From Acinetobacter marinus (GTDB taxonomy: Bacteria; Pseudomonadota; Gammaproteobacteria; Pseudomonadales; Moraxellaceae), in assembly GCF_900096915.1 (NCBI RefSeq), contig NZ_FMYK01000001.1, positions 62,001 through 126,000 of the forward strand: a DNA stretch of 64,000 nucleotides. The letters run 5' to 3'. Positions 16,290 through 25,439 of the stretch are shown here, piece by piece. A program made the translations under genes and the position numbers. How positions within the stretch are numbered: the stretch's first letter is position 1; every line of letters starts with the position of its first letter. The notes under the pieces were generated by a model. That model ran no database searches, was not told the DNA's origin, and saw only the letters and a program-made list of their open reading frames with translations.

Positions 16290-18470
16290 ATGTTAAATTT
16301 TCATGGCAATGCCATTTTGGGTGCAATTTTTGATATGGATGGCACAATGTTTGATACCGAGCGGTTGCGGTTTCAAACATTGAAACAGGCATCGAAAGAA
16401 TTGATCGGTGAAGAATTTTCGGATGACTATCTCATGTCATGTTTGGGCTTAAGTGCCAAACGTGCACAGGAGCTTGCCGAGCAAATCTACGGTGAAAACG
16501 TCAACTACGCCGACATCCGTAAACGTGCCGATGAGTTTGAAATTGCCCATGTGCGTCATCATGGCGTACCGATGAAGTCGGGTTTGGTCGAAGTGCTAGA
16601 GCGTTTGCGCCGTTCAGGTTTGCGCATGGCGGTGGCGACCTCAAGTAAGCGAGTGATCGCCGAAGAATATCTGATCAATGCCAATGTCTATAAATATTTC
16701 GATGTGGTGGTCTGCGGTGATGATGTGGAAAAGGGTAAGCCTGATCCAGAAATCTTCCTATTGGCTGCCTCTCGGATTAATATCGATCCGCAACATTGTT
16801 TGATGTTTGAGGATTCGGACAATGGCTTGAAGTCTGCGCATCAAGCAGGTGGGCATACTGTACTATTTCAAGATTTAAAAGTGCCAACCGCCGAAATGCA
16901 AGACATGGCTGAATTCTTCTATGAAGAAATGCCACTATTTTTAAACGAACTGAATCAGCATCTTGATCCACAAGATATGCCACAGCCGATGGAGCGTTTT
17001 CCAGCGTCACATAATCAACATATTGTCGGTATTCATGGCTTTGGGGCAATTGGTGGCGGTTATGTCGCACAGATTTTCTCACATTGGGATGGTTATACAC
17101 GCCCAGCGAAAATTTTGGCAACCACTAGCAATGCGCTATACAAAGAATCGATTCAAGCCTTTGGCAAATATTGTATTCGCTATCACCAAGAATCCTATGA
17201 TGAAACCATTGATGGCATTGAGATCATTGATGGGCATGATGATGACGCCGTGATCGAGATGTATGAGCAAAGCAATATTGTTGCGCTGTGTTTACCTGAG
17301 CAAGCGATCGAAGCGGTAAGTCCGATCATTGCCAAAGCCTTATTAAAACGTTATGAGTCGAATGCTGAACCACTGACTTTAATGATGATTTTAAACAAAG
17401 TCGGCGCAAAGCAGTTCGTGATGGCGCATATCGAAACCGCCTTAGATGCGATTACATCTAAAGATGTGGTGCAAAAGATAATACAGCGTAATTACTTTGT
17501 AGATACAGTAGTCAATCGCATGGTCTCGAAGTTTACCGATAAGGCACTGTATCGTCAGCTTCGCATCAAATATCATCTGTTCCAACAATATCAGTCTGAT
17601 CGTGTGGATGATGATCCTGTGGACATTGAAGATACGACCTCATTGAACAGTGATCAAGCCAAATTTATGACCAATACCATTGCCGATTTGAAAGAGAATT
17701 TTCAACCGAGCCATGTTTTGCAGTCGATGGATTTGATCTTGTTCCATAGTGAAAGTGATATGCCACTGTATGCCGAGAAAGGCAGTCCAATCCTCGAGCA
17801 ACTGCGTCAAGTCATCACCGTGGATGATATTCGTCAGATTCAAACGGTGAAAAATCGCCTGTGGAATGGTGTGCATAGCATCATTGCTTGGTATGGCGTA
17901 TTGCTTGGACATGACACCATTGGGATTGCGATGGGTGATCAGCGGGTTTTGGCACTGGCGGAGCAATTGGTCGATCATGAAGTTGGGCTTGGACTGTCAC
18001 ATCAATATCCAAATATTGTTGAAATCTTGCCGCAGCTTAAGGCTAGCTTTTTGAAATCATGTAAATACGCCTATAAAGATCCATGTACCCGAGTTGGACG
18101 TGATCCGATTCGTAAGCTACAACTCAATGATCGGGTTTTCGGTTCGATTCAGATGAATGTCGAATATGGTGTATCGACTGAAGGCTTGGTTTATGGGGCG
18201 ACTTTGGCGCTGTTATATGCACAGCATGCTCAATCCGCCGAAGATGAAGAAGCGCAGCAAATTAAACAGGCACTTGAACAATCCCCAGAAATCAATGCGG
18301 AGATGCTTTCAAAGTTACTTCATCATGACCGAAGCGAATTGAGCATCTCTGAAGCACAATATCTTGATGTCATGCAACATATTGCCCAGCATCTACAAGC
18401 AGCGCAGCAAGATGTTTCGGCATTTTTAGGGGATTGGCAACAATGTATGCAGGGCATTGTTGAAGGCTAA
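16290..18470 (+). CDS. mtlD: Bifunctional mannitol-1-phosphate dehydrogenase/phosphatase
   Basis: A 726-residue fusion. Residues 1 to about 210 are a HAD phosphatase with nucleophile motif DMDGT (D15 and D17), ATSSKR, and GKPDPEIF plus MFEDSDNG. Residues from about 245 are a polyol-type dehydrogenase with the NAD-binding loop GIHGFGAIGGG and the MtlD motif RVGRDPIRKLQLNDRVFG near the C-terminus. The fused enzyme known from Acinetobacter reduces fructose-6-phosphate to mannitol-1-phosphate and dephosphorylates it, making mannitol as a compatible solute under salt stress. No PTS or mannitol catabolic gene adjoins it, which fits synthesis rather than uptake. GGAGGG precedes the start. Confidence 0.9.
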   Translation: MLNFHGNAILGAIFDMDGTMFDTERLRFQTLKQASKELIGEEFSDDYLMSCLGLSAKRAQELAEQIYGENVNYADIRKRADEFEIAHVRHHGVPMKSGLVEVLERLRRSGLRMAVATSSKRVIAEEYLINANVYKYFDVVVCGDDVEKGKPDPEIFLLAASRINIDPQHCLMFEDSDNGLKSAHQAGGHTVLFQDLKVPTAEMQDMAEFFYEEMPLFLNELNQHLDPQDMPQPMERFPASHNQHIVGIHGFGAIGGGYVAQIFSHWDGYTRPAKILATTSNALYKESIQAFGKYCIRYHQESYDETIDGIEIIDGHDDDAVIEMYEQSNIVALCLPEQAIEAVSPIIAKALLKRYESNAEPLTLMMILNKVGAKQFVMAHIETALDAITSKDVVQKIIQRNYFVDTVVNRMVSKFTDKALYRQLRIKYHLFQQYQSDRVDDDPVDIEDTTSLNSDQAKFMTNTIADLKENFQPSHVLQSMDLILFHSESDMPLYAEKGSPILEQLRQVITVDDIRQIQTVKNRLWNGVHSIIAWYGVLLGHDTIGIAMGDQRVLALAEQLVDHEVGLGLSHQYPNIVEILPQLKASFLKSCKYAYKDPCTRVGRDPIRKLQLNDRVFGSIQMNVEYGVSTEGLVYGATLALLYAQHAQSAEDEEAQQIKQALEQSPEINAEMLSKLLHHDRSELSISEAQYLDVMQHIAQHLQAAQQDVSAFLGDWQQCMQGIVEG

Positions 18471-18517
18471 CAGCATACATCTCACATCGTTGATTCAATC
18501 TTTCAACAATGAAATGC

Positions 18518-18543
18518 AAAGGTGAGGCTGGGGCTTCGCCTTT
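18518..18543 (+). terminator. Hairpin after mtlD, weak terminator candidate
   Basis: An 11-bp stem, AAAGGTGAGGC with GCTTCGCCTTT (two G-U pairs), has a 4-base loop. No clear T-run follows, so termination is uncertain. Confidence 0.4.
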
Positions 18544-18637
18544 AGCATAATTCTTCATAAGCTATGCATTTTTGCTTACAACGACTTAGCACTAAAAGTT
18601 ATAAGATGCGCACAGTTTTAAAGATTCTGGAAAAAAC

Positions 18638-19522
18638 ATGCTCGATGTCATTCATTTTATCTTGGCAGGTGTCGTTGTTGGCTTCTGTGTCGGGGTGACT
18701 GGTGTCGGTGGTGGTTCGTTGATGACCCCGATTTTGATTGGTTTGTTTAAGATAGAACCCCATGTCGCCATTGGTACAGATTTGCTCTATGCGGCGATTT
18801 CCAAATTTTGTGGTTCGATGGTGCATGCCAAGAAGCTCAATATTATTTGGCCTTTGGTGATCTTTTTGTCATTGGGTAGTATTCCAGCGTCCTTTGCCAC
18901 CACGTGGGTGCTAGATCATTATTTGAGTCAATCGACGCATTATAAAATGGTCTTGACCATGTTTTTGGGCTTTATGCTGACCATTACAGGGATTTCGATT
19001 ATTTTCCGTCCGCAGATCGAGAAATTTTTTAGCAAATATCGCAAACCAAATTCAGTTGACACAGCAATTGATCCGAATGCCATTTCTAAAAATAAACGCA
19101 TTTATATCATCATCATGGGTGTGATTCTGGGTGTGTTTGTGACTTTGTCATCGGTCGGTGCGGGCGCATTTGGCATCATGGCATTGATCATCATGTTCCC
19201 GAATATGCCGATGATTCGCATTATTGGTTCGGATGTGGTGCATGCGGTGCTACTAACCTTGGTGGCTGGTCTTGGACATATGAGTTCGGGCAATGTCGAT
19301 TTTCATCTATTGATGTGGCTATTGGTCGGTTCGATTCCTGCGATCGTGGTGGGGACTTTGCTCAGCTCAAGAATGCCTGAAAAATTGATTCGCCGTATTT
19401 TGGGTGTGACCTTATTTGCTTTGGGTGTCAACTTTATTATCAACCCCATTAAAGCCAAACCTGTCAAAGCGGAAACAGCACAAGTCATCATGCACACAGC
19501 ACATACTACGCATCAGGTCTAA
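18638..19522 (+). CDS. TauE/SafE-family anion exporter
   Basis: Product of 294 residues with about eight hydrophobic helices arranged in two halves. The opening motif GVTGVGGGSLMTPILI, repeated in looser form in the second half (TLSSVGAGAFGIMAL), is the signature of the TauE/SafE family of sulfite or organosulfonate exporters. A hydrophilic loop at about residues 125-155 separates the halves. Substrate cannot be told from sequence; no sulfur gene adjoins it. Confidence 0.85.
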   Translation: MLDVIHFILAGVVVGFCVGVTGVGGGSLMTPILIGLFKIEPHVAIGTDLLYAAISKFCGSMVHAKKLNIIWPLVIFLSLGSIPASFATTWVLDHYLSQSTHYKMVLTMFLGFMLTITGISIIFRPQIEKFFSKYRKPNSVDTAIDPNAISKNKRIYIIIMGVILGVFVTLSSVGAGAFGIMALIIMFPNMPMIRIIGSDVVHAVLLTLVAGLGHMSSGNVDFHLLMWLLVGSIPAIVVGTLLSSRMPEKLIRRILGVTLFALGVNFIINPIKAKPVKAETAQVIMHTAHTTHQV

Positions 19523-19602
19523 GCAGGCATTTATAGCGAATTACCCCAAAATGTGTGCTCAAAATGAATGATTGGAAAATCAGTTGAATTTGATTGAAAA
19601 AA

Positions 19603-19632
19603 AGCACATGAAAATTAAGTTTTTCATGTGCT
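19603..19632. promoter_or_regulatory. Strong hairpin between TauE and aroG
   Basis: AGCACATGAAAA pairs with TTTTCATGTGCT (12 bp, 6-base loop). The A-run lies on the 5' side, so as a terminator it would work on the minus strand; on the plus strand it lacks a following T-run. It sits 73 bases before the aroG ATG and could end TauE transcription weakly or act in the aroG leader. Confidence 0.5.
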
Positions 19633-19704
19633 GTTGTAATGATCAAGCCATCGAATCATGCTATATTCGAGCCAAGTTGTATTATTGAAAAGTTTGGAAG
19701 ACTA

Positions 19705-20796
19705 ATGAGTGATTTAACCGCCCAAGAAGTGGCGAATACCGTTGTTAATGATTTAAATATTGCCAGCGTACAAGCCTTGATTACGCCAGCTCAATTAAAA
19801 AAAGATTTACCACTGTCAGATCAAGCCCGCAATAGCGTGGTCAATGGTCGTCAGACGGTACGCGATATTTTAGATGGCAAAGACAAACGCCTATTTGTGG
19901 TGATTGGTCCTTGTTCAATCCACGATCCAAAAGCAGCACATGAATATGCAGATCGTTTGCTTGCACTACGTGAAAAAATCCAAGATACGCTGTATATCAT
20001 CATGCGTGTTTATTTTGAAAAACCACGTACCACAGTCGGTTGGAAAGGCTTAATCAACGATCCAGATATGAATGACTCGTTTGATATTGAAAAAGGGTTA
20101 CATATCGGTCGTCAGCTTTTGCTTGAGCTCAATGAAAAAGGTCTGCCTTGTGCAACCGAAGCGCTTGATCCAAACTCACCGCAATATCTACAAGATTTGA
20201 TTGCATGGTCTGCGATTGGCGCACGGACTACGGAGAGCCAAACCCATCGTGAAATGTCATCTGGCTTATCATCACCAGTTGGCTTTAAAAATGGTACAGA
20301 TGGTGGTCTAACTGTGGCAACCAATGCCATGCAAGCGGTGCAATCAGGACATAGTTTCCTTGGTCTAAACAATGACGGTCAAGTGGCGATTATTCGTACC
20401 AGTGGCAACCCGTATGCACACGTGGTACTACGTGGTGGTAATGGCAAACCAAACTATGATGCAAGCTCGGTAGCTCAGGCGGAAGATGCGCTGAACAAAG
20501 CTAAAGTCAGTAATAAAATCATGATTGATGCTAGTCATGCCAATTCTAACAAAGATCCGTACTTACAGCCGTTGGTATTGCAAAACTTGACCAATCAAAT
20601 CGTTGATGGCAATAAAACCATCGTCGGTGTGATGGTGGAAAGTCATCTCAAAGGCGGTCGTCAAGACATTCCAAAAGATCTCAATGACCTCGTTTACGGA
20701 CAGTCTGTGACGGATGGTTGTATCGACTGGGAAACCACCGAAAAAGTCTTGCTCGACATGCACGAGGCATTAAAAGACGTACTGCCAAATCGTTAA
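19705..20796 (+). CDS. aroG: 3-deoxy-7-phosphoheptulonate (DAHP) synthase
   Basis: Product of 363 residues when begun at the ATG at 19705, which follows TTGGAAG and gives the normal N-terminus; an ATG at 19639 would add 22 non-family residues. Motifs LFVVIGPCSIHDPKAAHEY, GARTTESQTHRE and IMIDASHANS are those of type I DAHP synthases (AroF/G/H), with the metal-binding cysteine in GPCSIH and histidine in DASHAN. It condenses phosphoenolpyruvate and erythrose-4-phosphate, the first step of aromatic amino acid synthesis. Which amino acid inhibits it is not evident, so aroG is used loosely. Confidence 0.9.
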   Translation: MSDLTAQEVANTVVNDLNIASVQALITPAQLKKDLPLSDQARNSVVNGRQTVRDILDGKDKRLFVVIGPCSIHDPKAAHEYADRLLALREKIQDTLYIIMRVYFEKPRTTVGWKGLINDPDMNDSFDIEKGLHIGRQLLLELNEKGLPCATEALDPNSPQYLQDLIAWSAIGARTTESQTHREMSSGLSSPVGFKNGTDGGLTVATNAMQAVQSGHSFLGLNNDGQVAIIRTSGNPYAHVVLRGGNGKPNYDASSVAQAEDALNKAKVSNKIMIDASHANSNKDPYLQPLVLQNLTNQIVDGNKTIVGVMVESHLKGGRQDIPKDLNDLVYGQSVTDGCIDWETTEKVLLDMHEALKDVLPNR

Positions 20797-20800
20797 GTGA

Positions 20801-20828
20801 AAAACGCCATCTCATGATGGCGTTTTTT
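20801..20828 (+). terminator. Rho-independent terminator of aroG
   Basis: An 11-bp stem, AAAACGCCATC with GATGGCGTTTT, has a TCAT loop and ends in a T-run, 5 bases after the stop codon. Confidence 0.92.
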
Positions 20829-20893
20829 ATATAGCAAAATTGATGTATGAGAAGAAATAAGTACCAACACTTTTGATAGTTTATAGACAGAAA

Positions 20894-21493
20894 ATGATGA
20901 CTGATCACGACAAACCTTTAGACATCGACTCGCAAGTTGAAAGCGATGATTTACAAAATCAGTCGCAAGACGATTTTTCAGACCACTCACACGATGAATT
21001 GCTCAAAAAACTGCAAGACATAGAACAGTTTGAATGGATTCATGCGCATTTGGCAACTTCGGGACAGCCTACGATTGAGCAATTGGCTGAGATCAAAGCG
21101 CAAGGCTACAGCACCATCGTTAATCTCGCCTTAAGCGATGCTTCCAACCATTTACCCAATGAAGATCGACTCTGTCTTGAGCTTGGACTGGACTATATTC
21201 AAGTGCCATTACTGTGGGAATGTCCGAGCAGTAGTGGGGCACTGTTTGTCCTTGATTTGATCGATCATCTGGTACAAGAACAGAAAATCTGGGTGCACTG
21301 TGCCAAGAATATGCGGGTCAGTAGTTTGATTTTTCTGTATCGTCAGTTTTATCTGGGTATGGACATGTCGGACGCCGATGCCTTGCTGGAAAAAATCTGG
21401 CAGCCTAATGAAACATGGACGGGGTTAATCCATGCCGTGCGATTGCAACTACAAGCAAGACAGTCGACCAAAGAGTTGGCGCAATTGAGTTAA
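20894..21493 (+). CDS. Protein tyrosine phosphatase-like protein
   Basis: About 199 residues. After an acidic N-terminus comes LATSGQPTIEQLAEIKAQGY, the entry of the dual-specificity/BLH-like phosphatase fold, and the loop WVHCAKNMRVSSLIFLYRQF near residue 134. The loop is HC-x4-R, one residue shorter than the canonical HC-x5-R, with asparagine in place of the usual glycine; I recall similar NMRVS loops in relatives annotated as protein tyrosine phosphatases. It may be catalytic on a non-protein phosphate, or inactive. ATG 20894 and 20897 and TTG 20873 are possible starts; no strong ribosome-binding site decides. Confidence 0.7.
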   Translation: MMTDHDKPLDIDSQVESDDLQNQSQDDFSDHSHDELLKKLQDIEQFEWIHAHLATSGQPTIEQLAEIKAQGYSTIVNLALSDASNHLPNEDRLCLELGLDYIQVPLLWECPSSSGALFVLDLIDHLVQEQKIWVHCAKNMRVSSLIFLYRQFYLGMDMSDADALLEKIWQPNETWTGLIHAVRLQLQARQSTKELAQLS

Positions 21494-21581
21494 TATTCTG
21501 ACTGAGTTTGGGATAATTAAGTGGGAACAATTGTGCTATAAAAATGCAACTAAAAAATGATCGCGTAAAATTAGCAGCAAA

Positions 21582-21609
21582 AAAAAACAGCCATAAATGG
21601 CTGTTTTTT
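21582..21609. terminator. Bidirectional terminator
   Basis: AAAAAACAGCCAT pairs with ATGGCTGTTTTTT with a minimal loop, between converging genes. Confidence 0.9.
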
Positions 21610-21622
21610 AAATCATTACAAT

Positions 21623-22348
21623 TTATTCTTCATCATCATAGTCATCTTGACTAGCCGATTCGTTGTTACTTTCGATGGCATTCAGTGACGCATCATAGAT
21701 CAAAATCGCTTTACCTTCGGTTTCGATCATACCTTGCTCTTCAAGAGTTTTCAGTACACGACCGACCATTTCACGAGAACAACCTACTAAGCGACCAATT
21801 TCTTGACGAGTAATACGAATCTGACGACCATTTGGCAACATCATCGCCTCAGGTTGACTTGCCAAATCGATCAAGCAACGTGCAATACGACCCGACACAT
21901 CAATAAACGCAAGATCGGTGACTTTACGTGTAGTATTTTTTAGACGGCGAGCAAGCTGTGCAAATAGAGCATAGCTGAGGTCAGGATATTGCTGACAGAG
22001 CTCGTTGAAGGTGTCGTAATCAATTTCGGCGATCTCGCAGACATCACGGGTACGCACTTCAGCGGTACGTTGTGATTGGGTTTCAAACAATCCCATTTCA
22101 CCGAAGAAGTCGCCCGCATTGAGATAAGCGACAATGATTTCACGTTGATCGTCTTCTTCGATAACGATCGAAACTGATCCTTTTAAAATCAGGTAGAGCG
22201 AATTTGATTCAGCGCCTGCGTGAACAATCGTTGTTTTCTTCGGAAAACGATTGATTTTTGCACGTTTAAGTAAGGCTTTGACTGACTCTGGCAATTGACC
22301 AGGTGACAATGCGTCTGTACTTAATCTAGAAAAATCAGAAGTGAGCAT
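21623..22348 (-). CDS. crp: cAMP-receptor-type regulator (Crp/Vfr)
   Basis: Product of 241 residues. A cyclic-nucleotide domain (LYLILKGSVSIVIEE; GDFFGEMGLF; QRTAEVRTRD near residue 90-100, containing the conserved R-T pair) is followed by a C-terminal helix-turn-helix (ITRQEIGRLVGCSREMVGRV), the pattern of Crp/Vfr. N-terminal (about 20 residues) and acidic C-terminal tails exceed E. coli Crp (210). It is divergent from an osmC-like gene, as crp is from yhfA in enterics, supporting orthology. In Acinetobacter this regulator is usually called Vfr. Confidence 0.9.
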   Translation of the reverse strand: MLTSDFSRLSTDALSPGQLPESVKALLKRAKINRFPKKTTIVHAGAESNSLYLILKGSVSIVIEEDDQREIIVAYLNAGDFFGEMGLFETQSQRTAEVRTRDVCEIAEIDYDTFNELCQQYPDLSYALFAQLARRLKNTTRKVTDLAFIDVSGRIARCLIDLASQPEAMMLPNGRQIRITRQEIGRLVGCSREMVGRVLKTLEEQGMIETEGKAILIYDASLNAIESNNESASQDDYDDEE

Positions 22349-22540
22349 GATTTAACCCCAAGCTGTAAAAGAGATACCAAAGCAAAAATACTGTAGGCAG
22401 AGCATACTGCACATATTTCATTTTCAGAATACGCAATGAATATAAAAGTGAAATAGGCAGACGATTCGATGCCGAAATAGTATAACGATATGTTAAAATA
22501 TAGAACCTGTTAAATGTATATTTTTTTAAACGGAGTTGCA

Positions 22541-22975
22541 ATGCACGCACAAGTTCAATGGTTAGAGAATGTATCATTTAAAGCCACTTCTGCCAGTGGT
22601 CATGATGTGATAATGGATGGTTCTGCCGAATACGGTGGTGAAAACCGTGGTGCTCGACCAATGGAATTGATCTTAATGGGCTTGGGTGGTTGTGCGTCAT
22701 TTGACATTGTGACCATTTTGAAAAAAGCACGCCAAGACATTACCGATGTGAAATGTGAGCTCCAAGCAGAACGTGCCGATAGCATTCCTGCGGTATTTAC
22801 CAAGATTCATTTGCATTTCATCGTGACTGGTAATGCGGTCAAAGAAAAGCAAGTGGCAAAGGCGGTCGAGTTATCTTCGGAAAAGTACTGCTCTGCAAGT
22901 AAAATGCTGATGGACGCTGGTGTCATCATCACGCATGATTTTGAAATCCTCGAAGCGGCTAGCGAATCTGCATAA
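22541..22975 (+). CDS. OsmC-family protein (YhfA-like)
   Basis: Product of 144 residues from the ATG at 22541, which follows CGGAG; an in-frame ATG at 22514 adds nine odd residues. The sequence has the OsmC pattern: RPMELILMGLGGCASFDIV, holding the first redox cysteine, and KYCSASKMLMD, holding the second. OsmC-like proteins reduce organic hydroperoxides or have related thiol chemistry. Divergent pairing with crp matches enterobacterial yhfA. Confidence 0.87.
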   Translation: MHAQVQWLENVSFKATSASGHDVIMDGSAEYGGENRGARPMELILMGLGGCASFDIVTILKKARQDITDVKCELQAERADSIPAVFTKIHLHFIVTGNAVKEKQVAKAVELSSEKYCSASKMLMDAGVIITHDFEILEAASESA

Positions 22976-23008
22976 GTAAGTATGGTTTCAGTGATGCTTA
23001 CATCAGCA

Positions 23009-23035
23009 AGATCAGTTTAAGGACTGGTCTTTTTT
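23009..23035 (+). terminator. Rho-independent terminator of osmC-like gene
   Basis: AGATCAGT pairs with ACTGGTCT (one T-G pair), 6-base loop, then TTTTT. Confidence 0.8.
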
Positions 23036-23198
23036 GATTTACCGCATTGATTTTTATACAGCTGTAAAATTTATTCGATTAACTGTGTGATTCGTGGCAC
23101 AAAATAGCGATACAAGGCTTTACCCCACAAACTTTTTTTAGGACAATATCGCACAGCTTACAGAGATACTGTTTTTTTAATTTTTTGGAATCTGATCT

Positions 23199-25184
23199 AT
23201 GACAACCCCACTGAATGAACGTCGTATTGCCAATGCGATTCGTGTATTAGCGATGGATGCGGTGCAACAAGCCAACTCTGGTCATCCGGGCGCACCGATG
23301 GGTATGGCGGACATTGCTGATGTGGTATGGCGTGAATTTTTAGCGCATAACCCAAGTAACCCACAGTGGGCGAATCGTGATCGCTTTGTATTATCGAACG
23401 GTCATGGCTCAATGTTGCACTATGCGCTCTTACATTTGACAGGTTATGACTTGTCGATTGAAGACATTAAACAGTTCCGTCAGCTTCATTCAAGAACACC
23501 AGGTCATCCTGAATATGGCTATGCGCCAGGCATTGAAACAACTACAGGTCCACTTGGTCAGGGCATTGCCAATGCGGTTGGTTTTGCACTCGCAGAAAAA
23601 ACTTTAGCAGCACAGTTTAATAAAGACGACATTCAGGTTGTAGATCATTTCACTTATTGCTTCTTGGGCGATGGTTGTTTGATGGAAGGTATTTCGCATG
23701 AAGTCTGTTCTTTGGCAGGTACGTTACAACTCGGTAAATTGATTGCTTATTATGATGATAATGGCATCTCGATTGATGGTGAGGTTGAAGGTTGGTTCAG
23801 CGATGATACTGAGCAACGCTTTAAGGCGTATGGTTGGCAAGTGCTTCGTGTCGATGGTCATGATGCCGATGCGATCCGTCAAGCAACTGTAGAAGCAAAA
23901 GCGGAAACTGCTAAACCAACACTGATTATCTGTAAAACCGTGATTGGACTCGGTTCACCAAACAAACAAGGTAAAGAAGATTGTCACGGTGCGCCGTTAG
24001 GTAATGATGAAATTGCATTAACCCGTGAAGCATTGGGTTGGACTGAAGATGCATTTGTCATTCCTGAAGATGTTTATGGCGCATGGGATGCCAAAGCAAA
24101 AGGTAGCGAAGCTGAATCTGCTTGGAACGATGTTTTTGCGCAGTATCAAGCGAAATATCCAACTGAGGCAAAAGAGTTATTACGTCGTATCTCAGGTGAA
24201 TTACCTGCGGACTTCGCTGAAAAAGCAGCGCAATTTATCGCAGATACTAATGCTAAAGCTGAAACCATTGCAACTCGTAAAGCAAGCCAAAATACGCTTC
24301 AAGCATTTGGTCCACTATTGTCAGAATTACTTGGTGGTTCTGCGGATTTGGCAGGTTCAAACCTGACCCTTTGGAAAGGCGCAGAAGGCGTCCAAGACAA
24401 TCCTGCGGGCAACTATGTACACTATGGTGTACGTGAGTTTGGTATGACTGCAATTGCTAACGGTGTAGCATTGCACGGTGGCTTTATTCCTTACGTGGCA
24501 ACATTCTTGATGTTTATGGAATATGCCCGTAATGCAGTGCGTATGTCTGCATTGATGAAGCAACGTGTGATTCATGTCTATACCCATGACTCGATCGGTC
24601 TTGGTGAAGATGGTCCAACGCATCAGCCAATAGAGCAAATCGCATCACTACGTGGTACACCAAATCTACACACGTGGCGTCCAGCCGATACCGTGGAAAC
24701 TGCGGTAGCGTGGTTGTCTGCACTTCAATACCAAAACGGTCCTACGGCATTGATCTTGTCTCGTCAAAACTTGCCTTTCCAAACACGTGATCAAGCACAG
24801 ATTGAAGATATTGCTAAAGGTGGCTATGTGCTTGCAAAAGAGAAAGGTGAGCTGAAAGCCATCATCATTGCAACAGGCTCAGAAGTCGACTTGGCAATGC
24901 AAGCCCATGCCGAGCTTGACGGTGTGCGTGTGGTGTCGATGCCATGTGCGGAAATTTTCATGCAACAAGATGCGGCATATCGTGAGGCGGTGCTTCCAGC
25001 CAATATTCGTGCACGTGTTGCCGTAGAAGCAGCACATGTCGATTACTGGTGGAAATTCGTTGGCTTAGACGGCAAAGTGATTGGCATGACGACTTATGGT
25101 GAATCAGCGCCTGCCAAAGATTTGTTTAAGCACTTTGGTATTACCAAAGAAGCGGTTGTAGAAGCGGTAAATAGCTTAATTTAA
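23199..25184 (+). CDS. tkt: Transketolase
   Basis: Product of 661 residues, the normal size. The N-terminal domain has ANSGHPGAPMGMADIADVVW, the thiamine diphosphate motif region FLGDGCLMEGISHEV with ND-type metal contacts, and TTTGPLGQGIANAVG; the second domain has GVREFGMTAIANG with the catalytic glutamate and GLGEDGPTHQP. It moves two-carbon units in the pentose phosphate pathway, supplying erythrose-4-phosphate for DAHP synthase encoded nearby. It is a single-gene unit with its own terminator. Confidence 0.95.
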   Translation: MTTPLNERRIANAIRVLAMDAVQQANSGHPGAPMGMADIADVVWREFLAHNPSNPQWANRDRFVLSNGHGSMLHYALLHLTGYDLSIEDIKQFRQLHSRTPGHPEYGYAPGIETTTGPLGQGIANAVGFALAEKTLAAQFNKDDIQVVDHFTYCFLGDGCLMEGISHEVCSLAGTLQLGKLIAYYDDNGISIDGEVEGWFSDDTEQRFKAYGWQVLRVDGHDADAIRQATVEAKAETAKPTLIICKTVIGLGSPNKQGKEDCHGAPLGNDEIALTREALGWTEDAFVIPEDVYGAWDAKAKGSEAESAWNDVFAQYQAKYPTEAKELLRRISGELPADFAEKAAQFIADTNAKAETIATRKASQNTLQAFGPLLSELLGGSADLAGSNLTLWKGAEGVQDNPAGNYVHYGVREFGMTAIANGVALHGGFIPYVATFLMFMEYARNAVRMSALMKQRVIHVYTHDSIGLGEDGPTHQPIEQIASLRGTPNLHTWRPADTVETAVAWLSALQYQNGPTALILSRQNLPFQTRDQAQIEDIAKGGYVLAKEKGELKAIIIATGSEVDLAMQAHAELDGVRVVSMPCAEIFMQQDAAYREAVLPANIRARVAVEAAHVDYWWKFVGLDGKVIGMTTYGESAPAKDLFKHFGITKEAVVEAVNSLI

Positions 25185-25225
25185 GCCGATCACCTCATCT
25201 AAAATTGTAAAAGTTCGAGTCTCTT

Positions 25226-25252
25226 AAAGAGCGTCCTAAAGGGCGCTTTTTT
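25226..25252 (+). terminator. Rho-independent terminator of tkt
   Basis: AGCGTCC pairs with GGGCGCT (one T-G pair), TAAA loop, then TTTTT; A-run on the 5' side. Confidence 0.87.
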
Positions 25253-25439
25253 CGTTTTTATCCAATGCTTTTAAAATAAAAGTTGAGAATAATTTATCTA
25301 CATTTGTCGTGACTTAGATAAACTTCGTTGCAAAATTAGCACAGAGTGTTGTGTCGATTGTCCTATAAATGCGGTATTGTTTATCTATAATTAACTCGTT
25401 CAACTGACATTAACCTGAAATTAAGAAGAGAGTGCGATA

